Below are positions 33,571 to 41,942 of a stretch of 64,000 nt of DNA, one piece after another. Numbering within the stretch: position 1 is the stretch's first letter; every line of letters starts with the position of its first letter. The notes under the pieces were generated by a model, which was not told the origin of the DNA, made no database searches, and saw nothing but the letters and a program-made list of their open reading frames with translations. The translations under genes were made by a program, and so were the position numbers. The DNA is from Actinomadura rupiterrae (lineage in GTDB: Bacteria > Actinomycetota > Actinomycetes > Streptosporangiales > Streptosporangiaceae). The stretch lies in NCBI RefSeq assembly GCF_024172125.1, contig NZ_JAMZEA010000002.1, positions 682,001-746,000 on the forward strand, given 5' to 3'.

Positions 33571-34122
33571 TCAGAGGGCGGCGGGGCCGTCTTCGAGGGA
33601 CCAGTCGAGCGTCGCGGGGAGCGAGCCCTCCATGGTGAGGAGCCAGCGCTTCACCTCGATGCCGCTGCCGCCGCTGTAGCCGCCGATCCCGTTGGACGCG
33701 ACGACGCGGTGGCACGGGACGATGATCGGGATCGGGTTGGACCCCATGACCTGGCCGATCGCCTGCGCGTTCACGCCGGACTCGGACCGCTCGCCGAGCG
33801 TGCCGTAGGTGATCGTCTCGCCCCAGCGGACCCGGTCGTACAGCGTCCCGAGGACCTTGCGCTGCAGCGGGTTGGTCAGCCGCCAGTCGATCGGCACCTC
33901 GAACGCGTGCGGGTCGCCGCCGAAGAACAGCTTCAGTTGCGCGAGCGCCTCGCCCGTGCGGTCCGGGTCGTCCACTGTGGGAAGCCCGATCTGGGTGGCC
34001 GTCCGCGCGCGGGTGCCGGCGTTGTCGCGCCAGGTGAGGCTGGCGATACCGGTCTCGGTCATGGCCACCAGCAGGCGCCCGAGTGCCGTGTCGAGCGACC
34101 CGAACGCCAGAGTTTCGGACAT
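33571..34122 (-). CDS. ogt: Methylated-DNA-protein cysteine methyltransferase
   Basis: 183 residues from the ATG at 34122 (GGGAGGGG upstream). The C-terminal domain has RVRWGETITYGTLGE, NPIPIIVPCHRVVASNGIGGYSGG: the active-site PCHRV with acceptor Cys137, the recognition helix with the Arg finger region, and the GY(S)GG wing. The protein repairs O6-alkylguanine by transferring the alkyl group to its own Cys, in a suicide reaction. Confidence 0.93.
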   Translation of the reverse strand: MSETLAFGSLDTALGRLLVAMTETGIASLTWRDNAGTRARTATQIGLPTVDDPDRTGEALAQLKLFFGGDPHAFEVPIDWRLTNPLQRKVLGTLYDRVRWGETITYGTLGERSESGVNAQAIGQVMGSNPIPIIVPCHRVVASNGIGGYSGGSGIEVKRWLLTMEGSLPATLDWSLEDGPAAL

Positions 34123-34218
34123 CTGTCCCCTCCCGCTCAATCCCGGCGGCCCACGCTACGCCCTGCCACCGACACTTCGTGGCCCGCGCCCGTGAGAGGA
34201 CGCGGGCCGCGAGGCGGG

Positions 34219-35451
34219 TTAGACGTACGCGGGGAAGAGGAGGGCCAGCTCGGCGGGGTAGGCGGCGATGAGGCGGAGCTCGTCGTCGGTCAGCGGGCGG
34301 CCGGTCATCGCGTTGCACAGCTGGACGAGCTGGAACGCCAGCTCCGGGTCGGACGGCTCGACGCCCAGCTCGTCCATGACGTGCCGGAAGCCGGAGCGGC
34401 CGCCGTACTCGCCGGTGAGGACGACGCGTCCGCGGCGGGCGTGCAGGTCGTCCGGGAACGGGCCGAGCGTGCTCTCGTCGAACAGCTCGTAGTTGCCGTG
34501 GTCCTTCAGGGCGCCGTCGGCGTGGATGCCGGACTCGTGCGCGAACGCGTTGATCCCCGCGCCGACCTGGTTGTAGGGGAGCGGCTGGTTGAACGCGTAG
34601 CTCGCCCAGAGCGCGAAGCGCCGCGCCCAGGACAGGTCGAGCGCGTCGCCGATCTCGGCGTCCACGCCGAAGGCGTGCTCGAACGCGAGGATCGTGGACA
34701 GCAGGTCGGCGTTCCCGGCGCGCTCGCCGATGCCGTTCACGCACGTGTTGACCCAGGCGTCCTGCCCGGCCTCAAGGTCGCCCAGCGCGCCGGACACCGA
34801 GTTCGCGACGGCCATCCCGAGGTCGTTGTGGCAGTGCGTCTCGACCGGCATCTCGATCACGGCGGCGAGCTTGGCGAAGCGCTCGCGGATCCGGCCGGGG
34901 CTGTCGCCGCCGATCGTGTCGCAGTAGCGGACGCGGTCGGCGCCCGCCTCCTTGGCGGCCAGCGCGAACTCGTGCAGGAAGCCGTCGTCGGTGCGCGAGC
35001 CGTCCTCGGCGTTCACGCCGACGGTCTCGACCCCGCCCGCCTTGGCCGCCCGGACCGCCGCCTGCGCCTCCCTGATGATGGACGCGCGGTCCAGCTTCCC
35101 GCGGAACTTGTTCGCGATCATGTAGTCGGACGTCGAGATCGACAGGTTCATGTGCCGCAGGCCGCGGCCGGACGGCGACCGCACCTCCAGCGCCTTCTCC
35201 ACGTCCGCCGCGACGCCCCGGCACCAGCCGGACAGCCGCAGGTCCCCGAACGCCCCCGCCTCCGCCAGCGCCAGCTGCGCCCGGACGTAGGGGACCTCGT
35301 GGAACAGGAACGGGAACCCGATCTCCGACTGCGCCACGCCGAGCCGGCCCAGGTACAGGTTGACCATCGTCTTGCCGAACTTCGAGAGCCCGGTCCGCGC
35401 GGTCTGGACGCCGTCGCGGTTGGTGACGTCCAGGAAGTGAATCTGAGGCAT
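34219..35451 (-). CDS. Homocitrate-synthase / isopropylmalate-synthase family aldolase
   Basis: 410 residues, TIM-barrel of the DRE-TIM (HMG-CoA lyase-like) superfamily. DVTNRDGVQTA near the N-terminus holds the metal-binding Asp and catalytic Arg, and HCHNDLGMAVANS the two metal His. CVNGIGERAGNADL, HESGIHADG complete the signature. These enzymes condense acetyl-CoA with a 2-oxo acid; the NifV/homocitrate type fits the length, since the LeuA regulatory domain is absent. It is divergent from a citrate-synthase-like gene across an AT-rich 73-bp promoter, which suggests linked regulation of two acetyl-CoA condensing enzymes. Substrate not proven. Confidence 0.75.
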   Translation of the reverse strand: MPQIHFLDVTNRDGVQTARTGLSKFGKTMVNLYLGRLGVAQSEIGFPFLFHEVPYVRAQLALAEAGAFGDLRLSGWCRGVAADVEKALEVRSPSGRGLRHMNLSISTSDYMIANKFRGKLDRASIIREAQAAVRAAKAGGVETVGVNAEDGSRTDDGFLHEFALAAKEAGADRVRYCDTIGGDSPGRIRERFAKLAAVIEMPVETHCHNDLGMAVANSVSGALGDLEAGQDAWVNTCVNGIGERAGNADLLSTILAFEHAFGVDAEIGDALDLSWARRFALWASYAFNQPLPYNQVGAGINAFAHESGIHADGALKDHGNYELFDESTLGPFPDDLHARRGRVVLTGEYGGRSGFRHVMDELGVEPSDPELAFQLVQLCNAMTGRPLTDDELRLIAAYPAELALLFPAYV

Positions 35452-35524
35452 GCGCTCAGATTGACAGCCGAATCCATATGTATCAATATTGACCAAAATC
35501 AATGTCGATACCGGAGGAGCGCAG
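35452..35524. promoter_or_regulatory. AT-rich divergent promoter
   Basis: A 73-bp region, far richer in A/T than its surroundings. It contains a perfect TTGACA (35461-35466) with CAATAT 17 bp on, for rightward transcription, and TTGGTC/TTGATT elements for leftward transcription. A palindrome TCAATATTGA lies in the middle (35483-35492) flanked by further ATTGA/TCAAT elements, so a regulator could bind between the two promoters. Confidence 0.55.
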
Positions 35525-37186
35525 GTGGGCGAGTGGATCGACGCGGCCGCGGCCGCGGAACGCCTCGGTGTGAAACCCGCCACGCTGTACGCCTACGTGA
35601 GCCGGGGCGTCCTGCGCCGCCGCCGGGACGACTCGGGCCGCCGCTCGCTCTTCGACAGCGACCAGGTCGAGGAGCTCGCCCGCAGGGGCAAGCCGCGCCG
35701 CCCGCCCGGCCCGTCCGAGCTGGCCATCGAGTCGGCCGTCACCGCCCTCGGCCCGGACCGCCCCTACTACCGGGGGCGGGACGTGCTGAAGCTCGCGTCC
35801 GCCTACCCCTTCGAGTCCGTTGCCGAGTGGCTCTGGACCGGCGACCCGTCCACCCTCGGCCCCGCCGCGACGTGGCGCGCGTCCGAAGACGGCCTCCGAG
35901 CGGCCCGCGCCGCCCAGTCCGGCCTCCCGGACGACCTCCTCCCCCTCGACCGCCTCCAAGTGATCACCACCGCCCTGGCCGCCACCGACCCCCTCCGCCT
36001 CCACACCGACCCGGAAGGCCTCCAATCCACCGCCCGCACCTTGATCGCCGGCCTGGTAGACGCCCTCCCACCCGCCGCGCCCACCTCGCCGCCCACGCAC
36101 CCCCCACACCCCGCCGAGCCCGACACCCCACACGGCCCCACCCCCGCCGCGCTCGGCATCAGCCCCGCCGCGCCCGGCCCCGCCGCCTTGAACGCCCCGG
36201 ACCCCATCCCGCACGGTCCAAGCCCCGCCACGCACCGCGCCGACCCCACCGCGCCCGGCTCGGCCTCCACCCCGCATGGCGCCAGATACGCCACGTCCGT
36301 CTCGGGCCCCGCCGGCAGTGCAGGCCCCGCGGACGGCTCAGGCCCCGCCGCGCGGGGCGCCGACTCAGTCGCGCATGGCTCTGGCTCTGCGGCGCATGCC
36401 TCGGGTCCCGCCGAGGTCTCGGGCCCCGCCGACAGCGCGGGCCCTGCGGATGGCGCGAGCCTTGCGGACGGCGCGGGTCCTGCGGATGGCGCGGGGCCTG
36501 GGGAAGGCGTGGGCCCTGCGGACGGCGGCTCGGGTCTCGGCCGTCGCGATGGGATCGCGGGGCGGTTGTGGGGGGCGCTGTCCTCGGACGAGCCGACACC
36601 CGGGCTCCTGCGCGCGTTCGAGGCGGCGATGGTGCTGCTCGCTGATCACGAGCTGGCGGCGTCCACGCTTGCGGCGCGGGTTGCGGCGTCCGTCCGGGCG
36701 GATCCGTACGCCGTGGTCACGGCGGGTCTCGGCGTGCTGGGCGGTCCGCTCCATGGCGGCGCGTCCTATGCGGCGGAACGCCTGTTCGCCGAAGCAGCCG
36801 AGCCTGACCAGGTGGCCCGAGCGATCGGCGACAGGCTGCGGGCGGGGGAGCGCATCCCCGGTTTCGGGCATTCGGTCTACAAGTCCGGGGACGCCCGGGG
36901 GACGGCCCTGCTCGCCCTCATCCGGGACGCGGCGCCCGATCATCCGCGTGTCGCCGTCGCGGACGCCGTCCTCGCCGAGGCGAAGCGCCGCCGACTCCCC
37001 GCGCCCAACATCGACTTCTCGCTCGCCCTGCTGGGCGGCGTCGCCGGGCTCGTCCCCGGTGCGGGAGAGGCCCTGTTCGCCGTCGCGCGCGTCGCGGGCT
37101 GGCTCGCCCACGCGCTGGAGGAGTACCAGGGACACGCCCCGCTCCGTCCCCGCGCCGTCTACGTCGGCCCGCCCCTCGAACGCTGA
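35525..37186 (+). CDS. Citrate-synthase-like protein with N-terminal HTH and ~157-residue low-complexity insert
   Basis: 553 residues from the GTG at 35525, which follows GGAGGAGC. Residues 3-58 are an excisionase/MerR-type HTH (WIDAAAAAERLGVKPATLYAYVSRGVL). The citrate synthase fold follows, with all three catalytic residues: His in PLHGGAS, His in GFGHSVYKSG and Asp in PNIDFSLALLG. Between about residues 180 and 338 the fold is interrupted by Pro/Ala/Gly/His-rich sequence with repeated GPADGA units (18-nt repeats, about 36310-36540). HTH-citrate synthase fusions are known in actinomycetes; the long insert is not usual. Reaction presumably acetyl-CoA plus oxaloacetate or 2-methylcitrate-like; DNA binding by the HTH is plausible but unproven. 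Confidence 0.85.
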   Translation: MGEWIDAAAAAERLGVKPATLYAYVSRGVLRRRRDDSGRRSLFDSDQVEELARRGKPRRPPGPSELAIESAVTALGPDRPYYRGRDVLKLASAYPFESVAEWLWTGDPSTLGPAATWRASEDGLRAARAAQSGLPDDLLPLDRLQVITTALAATDPLRLHTDPEGLQSTARTLIAGLVDALPPAAPTSPPTHPPHPAEPDTPHGPTPAALGISPAAPGPAALNAPDPIPHGPSPATHRADPTAPGSASTPHGARYATSVSGPAGSAGPADGSGPAARGADSVAHGSGSAAHASGPAEVSGPADSAGPADGASLADGAGPADGAGPGEGVGPADGGSGLGRRDGIAGRLWGALSSDEPTPGLLRAFEAAMVLLADHELAASTLAARVAASVRADPYAVVTAGLGVLGGPLHGGASYAAERLFAEAAEPDQVARAIGDRLRAGERIPGFGHSVYKSGDARGTALLALIRDAAPDHPRVAVADAVLAEAKRRRLPAPNIDFSLALLGGVAGLVPGAGEALFAVARVAGWLAHALEEYQGHAPLRPRAVYVGPPLER

Positions 37187-37262
37187 CCGCCGCTCCAGCC
37201 GGGACGTTGCGGTTGAGTGGGGGCCTGCACGGGCTCGGGAGAGGCGGGGGTACGCTCATGAC

Positions 37263-37628
37263 GTGCGAAGGTTCTTCACCCCCGGTTGGATCGGGCTCCA
37301 TGCGACGGCGGTCGTGCTGTTCGCGGCGTTCCTCGGGTTCGGATGGTGGCAGTTCGCCCGGGCGGAGGCGGGCAACGACCGCAGCTGGGCCTACACCTTC
37401 GAGTGGCCGATCTTCGCCATCTTCGTCGTGGTGATGTGGGTCAAGATGATCCGGGACGAGCTGACCGGCGAGGAGTCGATCCCGCGCGGTCCCGAGGTGA
37501 TCGAGGAACCCGCCGAGAGGGCGGTCACCCGCGAGATCATCAAGCGGCAGGAGACCGAGGACCCCGAGCTCGCCGCCTACAACCGCTACCTGGCCCGGCT
37601 CAACACGCAGACCGGCCGCCGCGACTAG
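37263..37628 (+). CDS. Small two-TM membrane protein
   Basis: 121 residues from GTG. TM helices at about 9-27 (IGLHATAVVLFAAFLGFGWW) and 44-61 (FEWPIFAIFVVVMWV), then a charged cytoplasmic tail with PRGPEVIEEPAERAVTREII and AAYNRYLARLN. I recognise the pattern as a widespread actinobacterial membrane protein commonly next to a DUF3817 gene, as here, but no function is known. The tail is strongly amphipathic and could be a protein-docking segment. Confidence 0.7.
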   Translation: MRRFFTPGWIGLHATAVVLFAAFLGFGWWQFARAEAGNDRSWAYTFEWPIFAIFVVVMWVKMIRDELTGEESIPRGPEVIEEPAERAVTREIIKRQETEDPELAAYNRYLARLNTQTGRRD

Positions 37629-37636
37629 GCCCGCGT

Positions 37637-37725
37637 GGACGGAACGGTACCGTATCGTCCATACGAACTCCCGAGGACGCCGCGGACCCGATTGTTCCGA
37701 TGGACGGGACGGGACCGTAGCGTCC
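37637..37725. promoter_or_regulatory. Two related palindromes before the DUF3817 gene
   Basis: GGACGGAACGGTACCGTATCGTCC in two parts: outer GGACG/CGTCC and inner ACGGTACCGT (37637-37660), and a degenerate copy at 37702-37725 with the same outer arms. They are 65 bp apart and lie between two membrane protein genes. The copy nearer the DUF3817 gene overlaps its likely promoter region. Confidence 0.5.
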
Positions 37726-37771
37726 TGTCGAACGTGACGCGCCGCGTGGCGCGCTGAGAGAGGTGTGACTC

Positions 37772-38098
37772 GTGGAAGCGGCCATCAAGCGGTACCGGAT
37801 CATGGCGCTGATCGTCGGCGTGATGCTGCTGATCCTGGTCTTCGTCGCCGTTCCGCTGCGCTACATCTGGGACAAGCCGGGCGCGTCGGCGGTCATCTCC
37901 CCCACCCACGGCATCCTGTACATGGTGTACCTGGTGACGGCGTTCGACCTGTACCGCCGGGCCGGCTGGCAGCTGCAGAAGATGGTTCTCATGGTGGCGG
38001 CGGGCCTGGTCCCCTTCCTCGCCTTCTACGTCGAACACCGCATCGTCCGCGAAGCCCGCGCCGACCTAGCCCGCACCCCCACCCCCGCCGAAGCCTAA
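37772..38098 (+). CDS. DUF3817 family integral membrane protein
   Basis: 108 residues with three TM helices (about 11-29, 43-60 with the HGILYMVYLVTAFDLY segment, and 69-85). The WDKPGASAVISPTHGILYM block is characteristic of DUF3817. GTG start with GAGAGAGG upstream. In actinomycetes this protein is often found near the two-TM gene just upstream. Function unknown. Confidence 0.85.
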   Translation: MEAAIKRYRIMALIVGVMLLILVFVAVPLRYIWDKPGASAVISPTHGILYMVYLVTAFDLYRRAGWQLQKMVLMVAAGLVPFLAFYVEHRIVREARADLARTPTPAEA

Positions 38099-38149
38099 CC
38101 CGCCCCACCGCCCGCCCCCAGCCCTGCCCCACGCAGGCGCCCCCAGCGT

Positions 38150-39120
38150 GCCCTTGCCGCGCGCCACCGGACATGCCCCCGCGCGTGACCCGCGCGAGCG
38201 CCGTCCGAGCATGCCCCCACGCCCCCGACCCCCAGCACGGCCTACGCGTGCACCCCGTCCCCGACCTGGCGCACGCCGCCCAGCATGACGTGCGGGCGCG
38301 CTACTGGGAGCGACCCGCGTGAGCGCCACGCGGGAGTGACTAGCCCGTGTACTACCCGGCCGCGTTCTGCGTGTGCCGCCCGGTCGTGCCACCGGGCGTG
38401 TCCTGCCTGAGCGCCGCCAGGGCGCTACCTTCGCACGCGCCGCCCGGTCATGACCTTCGCGCGCGGCGCCAGGCAAAACGCTGCGGGCGTGCCGCCGGGC
38501 GTGACGGGCGCGTGCACCGCCGGACGTGGCCTGCGCGTACGCCACCCGGGCCAGGGCCTGCGGGCGCCGCCAGGCGTGACCTGCGTGAGTGCAGTCTGGG
38601 TGCCATCTCCGCACGTCGCTCGGGCATGTCCTTCGCGCGCGGCGGCTGGCAAGGTGCTGCGGGTGCACCACCGGGGGTGGTCTGCGAGAGTGCCGCGCGG
38701 GCGTGACCTGCGCTTGCGGCACCGCCCCGTGCCCTGCGCAAGCGTCGCGCGGGCGTTACCTTCGGGCGCCTTGCCCCGGTATGACCTTCGCGTGCGGGAG
38801 CTGGCCGGGCGTGCGTGTACGCCGTGCGGCGTGACCTGTGGGCGCGCCACCGATAGCGGCCTGCGCGAGTCCCGTGTGGGTGTGACCCGCGCGTGCGCCT
38901 GGCATGACTTGCGTGGTGCGCCACCGAGCGTGACCTGCGCGTGCACCACCGAGCGTGACCTGCGCGTGCACCACCCCGCCGTGATCTGCGCGCTGCCCAG
39001 GGCATGGCCTGCGGGCGTGCCACTGGGCGTGACCTGCGCAAGCGCCATCCGGGCGTGATCTGCGCGCTGGCCGGGCATGATCTTTGCGCGGGCTACGGGG
39101 CGTGACCTGTGCGGGCGTTG
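38150..39120. repeat. Array A: ~1 kb of degenerate ~25-nt tandem repeats
   Basis: Between the DUF3817 gene and the MarR-GNAT gene there is no gene but a long array of units resembling GTGACCTGCGCGTGC plus CACCACCGGGC. Two perfect neighbours are at 38926-38950 and 38951-38975 (25 nt each). Because the unit is not a multiple of three, the open frames over this region (on both strands) shift at every unit and cannot encode one repetitive protein. No spacer/repeat contrast as in CRISPR. Confidence 0.75.
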
Positions 39121-39208
39121 GTGGGGCTGGGGTTGGGGACGGTGCCAGGGCTGAGGGCGGTGGGGGTGAGAGGCGTGAATGCTGGACGGTTGGGGTTGCT
39201 TCGGCTTA

Positions 39209-39229
39209 TTGTTTGACTCCGTCAAACAA
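39209..39229. promoter_or_regulatory. MarR-type palindromic operator
   Basis: TTGTTTGAC-TCC-GTCAAACAA: perfect 9-bp arms (39209-39217, 39221-39229) with a 3-nt centre, AT-rich, 20 bp upstream of the ATG of the MarR-GNAT gene. Position and symmetry fit autoregulation by a MarR dimer. Confidence 0.65.
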
Positions 39230-39249
39230 AGTGGCGAGGGGGTTCGTCC

Positions 39250-40251
39250 ATGCCGGTGCCTGCCCATGACGTCGCGACCGTCCGGGATTTCAACCGCTTC
39301 TACACGCGCGTCCTCGGCCTGCTCGGCGACGGCCACGTCCGGACGCCGTACTCGCTCACCGAGGCGCGCGTGGTCTTCGAGCTGGCCCAGCGCGCCGAGA
39401 CCGAGGTGCTCGCGCTGCGCCGCGCGCTCGACCTGGACGCCGGATACCTCAGCCGGATGCTCGCCCGCTTCGAGAGCGACGGCTTGGTCCAGCGGGAGCG
39501 CTCGGCGGACGACGCGCGCCGCCAGGTCGTCCGACTCACGGCGCGTGGGCGCGAGATGTTCGCGCTCCTGGACGAGCGGTCCGCCGCGCAGATCCGGACC
39601 CTCCTGGACGGCCTGACCAGCGATGACCGCGACCGGCTGGTCGGCGCGATGCGCACCGTCCGCGAACTCCTGGACGATGCCGAAGCGTCCGCCTCCGGAC
39701 CGTCCGGCAAGGTGGTACTGCGCCCGCTCGGCCCGGGCGACCTGGGGTGGGTCGTCCAGCGCAACGGGGAGCTGTACGCGTCCGAATGCGGTTGGGACCG
39801 CAGCTACGAGGCGCTCGTCGCCCGCGTCGTCGCCGAGTACTCCGAGCAGCACGACCCCGCGTGCGAGAACGCCTGGATCGCCGAGCTCGACGGCCGGCGC
39901 GTGGGCAGCGTCTTCTGCGTCCGCCGGGACGCCTCGACCGCGCAGCTCCGGCTCCTGATCGTTGAGCCCGACACGCGCGGCGCGGGGATCGGCGGCCTGC
40001 TCGTGGACGAGTGCGTCCGCTTCGCCGCCGGGTGCGGTTACGAACGCATGGTCCTCTGGACGACGGCCCTCCAGGAACCTGCCCGGCGCATCTACGCCCG
40101 CGCCGGTTTCGAACTCGTCGACAAGGAACCCCCGTCCGAACGCTTCGGCGACACCGTCCACGGCGAAACCTGGTCCCTGACCTTGAAACAGGCCCCAGGC
40201 TCCCACGGTCCGGGCGCACAAGCCTCGGACGTCCAGGCGACAGGCGCCTAG
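39250..40251 (+). CDS. MarR-type regulator fused to GNAT acetyltransferase
   Basis: 333 residues. N-terminal MarR winged helix (residues ~12-145: SLTEARVVFELAQR, LDAGYLSRMLARFESDGLVQRERSADD, RQVVRLTARG), then a GNAT domain (~150-315) with the acetyl-CoA loop VEPDTRGAGIGGLLVDECV and the ARRIYARAGFELV helix. This fusion is a known family (helix-turn-helix/GNAT) thought to acetylate a protein or drug in response to a ligand. The last 12 residues (GAQASDVQATGA) belong to the 15-nt repeat array that follows: the stop codon TAG replaces a CAG at the start of a repeat unit. ATG start with GAGGGGG upstream. Confidence 0.88.
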   Translation: MPVPAHDVATVRDFNRFYTRVLGLLGDGHVRTPYSLTEARVVFELAQRAETEVLALRRALDLDAGYLSRMLARFESDGLVQRERSADDARRQVVRLTARGREMFALLDERSAAQIRTLLDGLTSDDRDRLVGAMRTVRELLDDAEASASGPSGKVVLRPLGPGDLGWVVQRNGELYASECGWDRSYEALVARVVAEYSEQHDPACENAWIAELDGRRVGSVFCVRRDASTAQLRLLIVEPDTRGAGIGGLLVDECVRFAAGCGYERMVLWTTALQEPARRIYARAGFELVDKEPPSERFGDTVHGETWSLTLKQAPGSHGPGAQASDVQATGA

Positions 40252-41165
40252 GTCACTGGCCTCCAGGACGCGGGTGCGCAGGCCACGAACGTCCAGGCCG
40301 CGGGTGGGCGAGATGCGGGCGCCTAGGCTGCGAGCGCCCAAGGCTCGGGTGAGCAAGCCGCGGGCGCGCCAGCCCCGAGCGCCCAGGCTCTCGGCGTCCA
40401 GTGCACCGGCGCGCGAGCCCCGGGTGCGCAGGCCGCGGGCGTCCACGCGATGGACGCCAAGGGCGTGGGCGTTCAGGCCGCAGGCGGGCAAGCCTTGGTC
40501 GCGTAAGCTCCGAGCGCCTAGGCCACCGGGCTCAAGCCGCGGGTGCGCAGGCCGCGGGCGTCCAGTGCACGGGCGCGCGAGCCGCGGGTGCGCGGGCCGC
40601 GGGCGTCCAAAGCCGCGCGCTCAAGCCGCGGGTGCGAGGGCGACGGGCGTCCAGGCCGCAGGCGGGCAAGCCTTGGTCGCGTAAGCTCCGAGCGCCTAGG
40701 CCACCGGGCTCAAGCCGCGGGTGCGCGGACCGCGGGCGTCCGGTTCACGGGCGCGCGAGCCTTGGGTACGCAAGCCCCGGGCGCAGGCTGCGGGCGTGCA
40801 GGCGACGGACGGCTAGGCCATGGGCGGCAAGGCCGCGGGCGGGCAAGCTGTGGGCGTTCAAGCTTCGGGTGCCCAGGCCGCAGGTGGTAAGCCGCGGGCG
40901 CGCATGCTCCGTGCGCCTAGGCCACCGGGCTCAAGTCGCGGGTGCGCAAGCCTCGGGGCGCGGAAGCGCGGGCGTTCCGGCCCGCGGGCGCGCAGGCCTC
41001 GGATGCGCAGGCCCCCCGGGGGCGTCCAGGTCCCGATCGTCCAGGCCAGGGTGCCCAGGCTCTGGGCATCCGGGGCGCGGGCGCTCGCGTCGGACGCGCA
41101 GGCCGGGGGTGCGCAGGGCGCGGGGCGTCCGGTGCATGGTGCGCGGGCTGCGGGCGGTCAGGGAC
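40219..41165. repeat. Array B: ~0.95 kb of degenerate 15-nt tandem repeats
   Basis: Units such as CAGGCCGCGGGCGTC, CAGGCCGCGGGTGCG and CAGTGCACGGGCGCG run from inside the 3' end of the MarR-GNAT gene to about 41165, with occasional 14-nt units that break the frame. A segment of several units is itself duplicated (around 40490-40560 and 40670-40740, both containing the TTGGTCGCGTAAGCTCCGAG string). Read in the gene's frame, the units encode pentapeptides like QAAGV, QATNV, RAPGA, interrupted by TAG/TAA at positions where others have CAG/CAA. Confidence 0.8.
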
Positions 41166-41207
41166 GGGCGGGGCTTTGGTGTGCGGGGCTTAGCGGCGCG
41201 GGGGAGG

Positions 41208-41942
41208 TTAGAAGGTGTTTGGGTGGTGGGAGCGGGTTGCTTGGCGGGTGCCTAGGACGAGCATGGTTATGCCGACCGCTATTGCTAGGGCGGTTGAGGT
41301 GCCGAGTAGCCAGATCGGGGCTCCGGCGTGGGGTGGGTGGTGCCTTGCGGTCGCGTGGACTCCGTCATGTGCCAGTGCGGAGGTGCTGTCGGACAGGAGG
41401 CCGAGGGTTAGGCCTGCCAGGAGCGCGGCCAGGGTGCGTCGGTTCAGGTGGTGGGCCGGGCCGGCGGTGGCGCTAGAGGGTACCGCCGGCCCGGCGGTGA
41501 GGGACGTCGGTGCCGCGGGGGCGTGCGGCGCCGTCGCCCGGTGGTGGCCGCCGGCGCCGGTGGCGGGGGCCACCGGGCCTGGCGTGACCCCGGTCCGGCG
41601 GGCGGGCGTCCCGCCGGACGGGGCGAGGTGACGCCCGCGGACACCACGGGGGATGGTGGCGCCGCGGGCGAGTCCGGGGCCTGCCGCCGCACCGCGCTCC
41701 CGCGACGGCAGGCCGTTCGGTTCCCCGCTGGACGCGGCCGGGGCGGTACGGCCGAGGGCCCGAGGTGTGTCGCCGCACGTCGCCGGGACCGCGTGCACCG
41801 TGGAGCCCTGGGGGCGGTGCGGGAAGCGGGGAGGCTCGTCGGGAACGCCCTCGGCCGTACCGTCCTGGCCGGGCAGGGAAGCATGCGGGAGATCGGACGG
41901 CCGGGCGGGAGCGGTCCGTTTCGTCCGCGTCGCGCCTCGCAT
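41208..41942 (-). CDS. Putative His-rich membrane protein, start uncertain
   Basis: Only the last ~80 codons are convincing: a TM (TLAALLAGLTLGLLSD), a His-rich extracellular stretch (AHDGVHATARHHPPHAGAPI) and a second TM (LLGTSTALAIAVGITMLVL) with good codon bias. The upstream ~165 residues are Pro/Ala/Arg-rich low complexity, and the true start may be an internal GTG near 41570. The His cluster could bind a metal. Family not recognised. Confidence 0.4.
   Translation of the reverse strand: MRGATRTKRTAPARPSDLPHASLPGQDGTAEGVPDEPPRFPHRPQGSTVHAVPATCGDTPRALGRTAPAASSGEPNGLPSRERGAAAGPGLARGATIPRGVRGRHLAPSGGTPARRTGVTPGPVAPATGAGGHHRATAPHAPAAPTSLTAGPAVPSSATAGPAHHLNRRTLAALLAGLTLGLLSDSTSALAHDGVHATARHHPPHAGAPIWLLGTSTALAIAVGITMLVLGTRQATRSHHPNTF

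Noticed and set aside
33544..36645. A 1033-codon plus-strand frame
   Set aside because: Runs antisense over ogt and the homocitrate-synthase-like gene and then out of frame through the citrate-synthase-like gene.
38150..39120. CRISPR array
   Set aside because: Units are adjacent and degenerate with no unique spacers and no cas genes nearby.
38425..40491. A 688-codon minus-strand frame with pentapeptide-like GLDVR/GLRTR repeats
   Set aside because: It spans array A, the antisense of MarR-GNAT and array B. The repeat look is the complement of the 15-nt units; position i-2 is mostly Arg, unlike true pentapeptide repeat proteins.
40274..41255. Separate genes in array B on the plus strand
   Set aside because: Frames are Arg/Ala/Gly low complexity, interrupted or shifted by 14-nt units; no SD.
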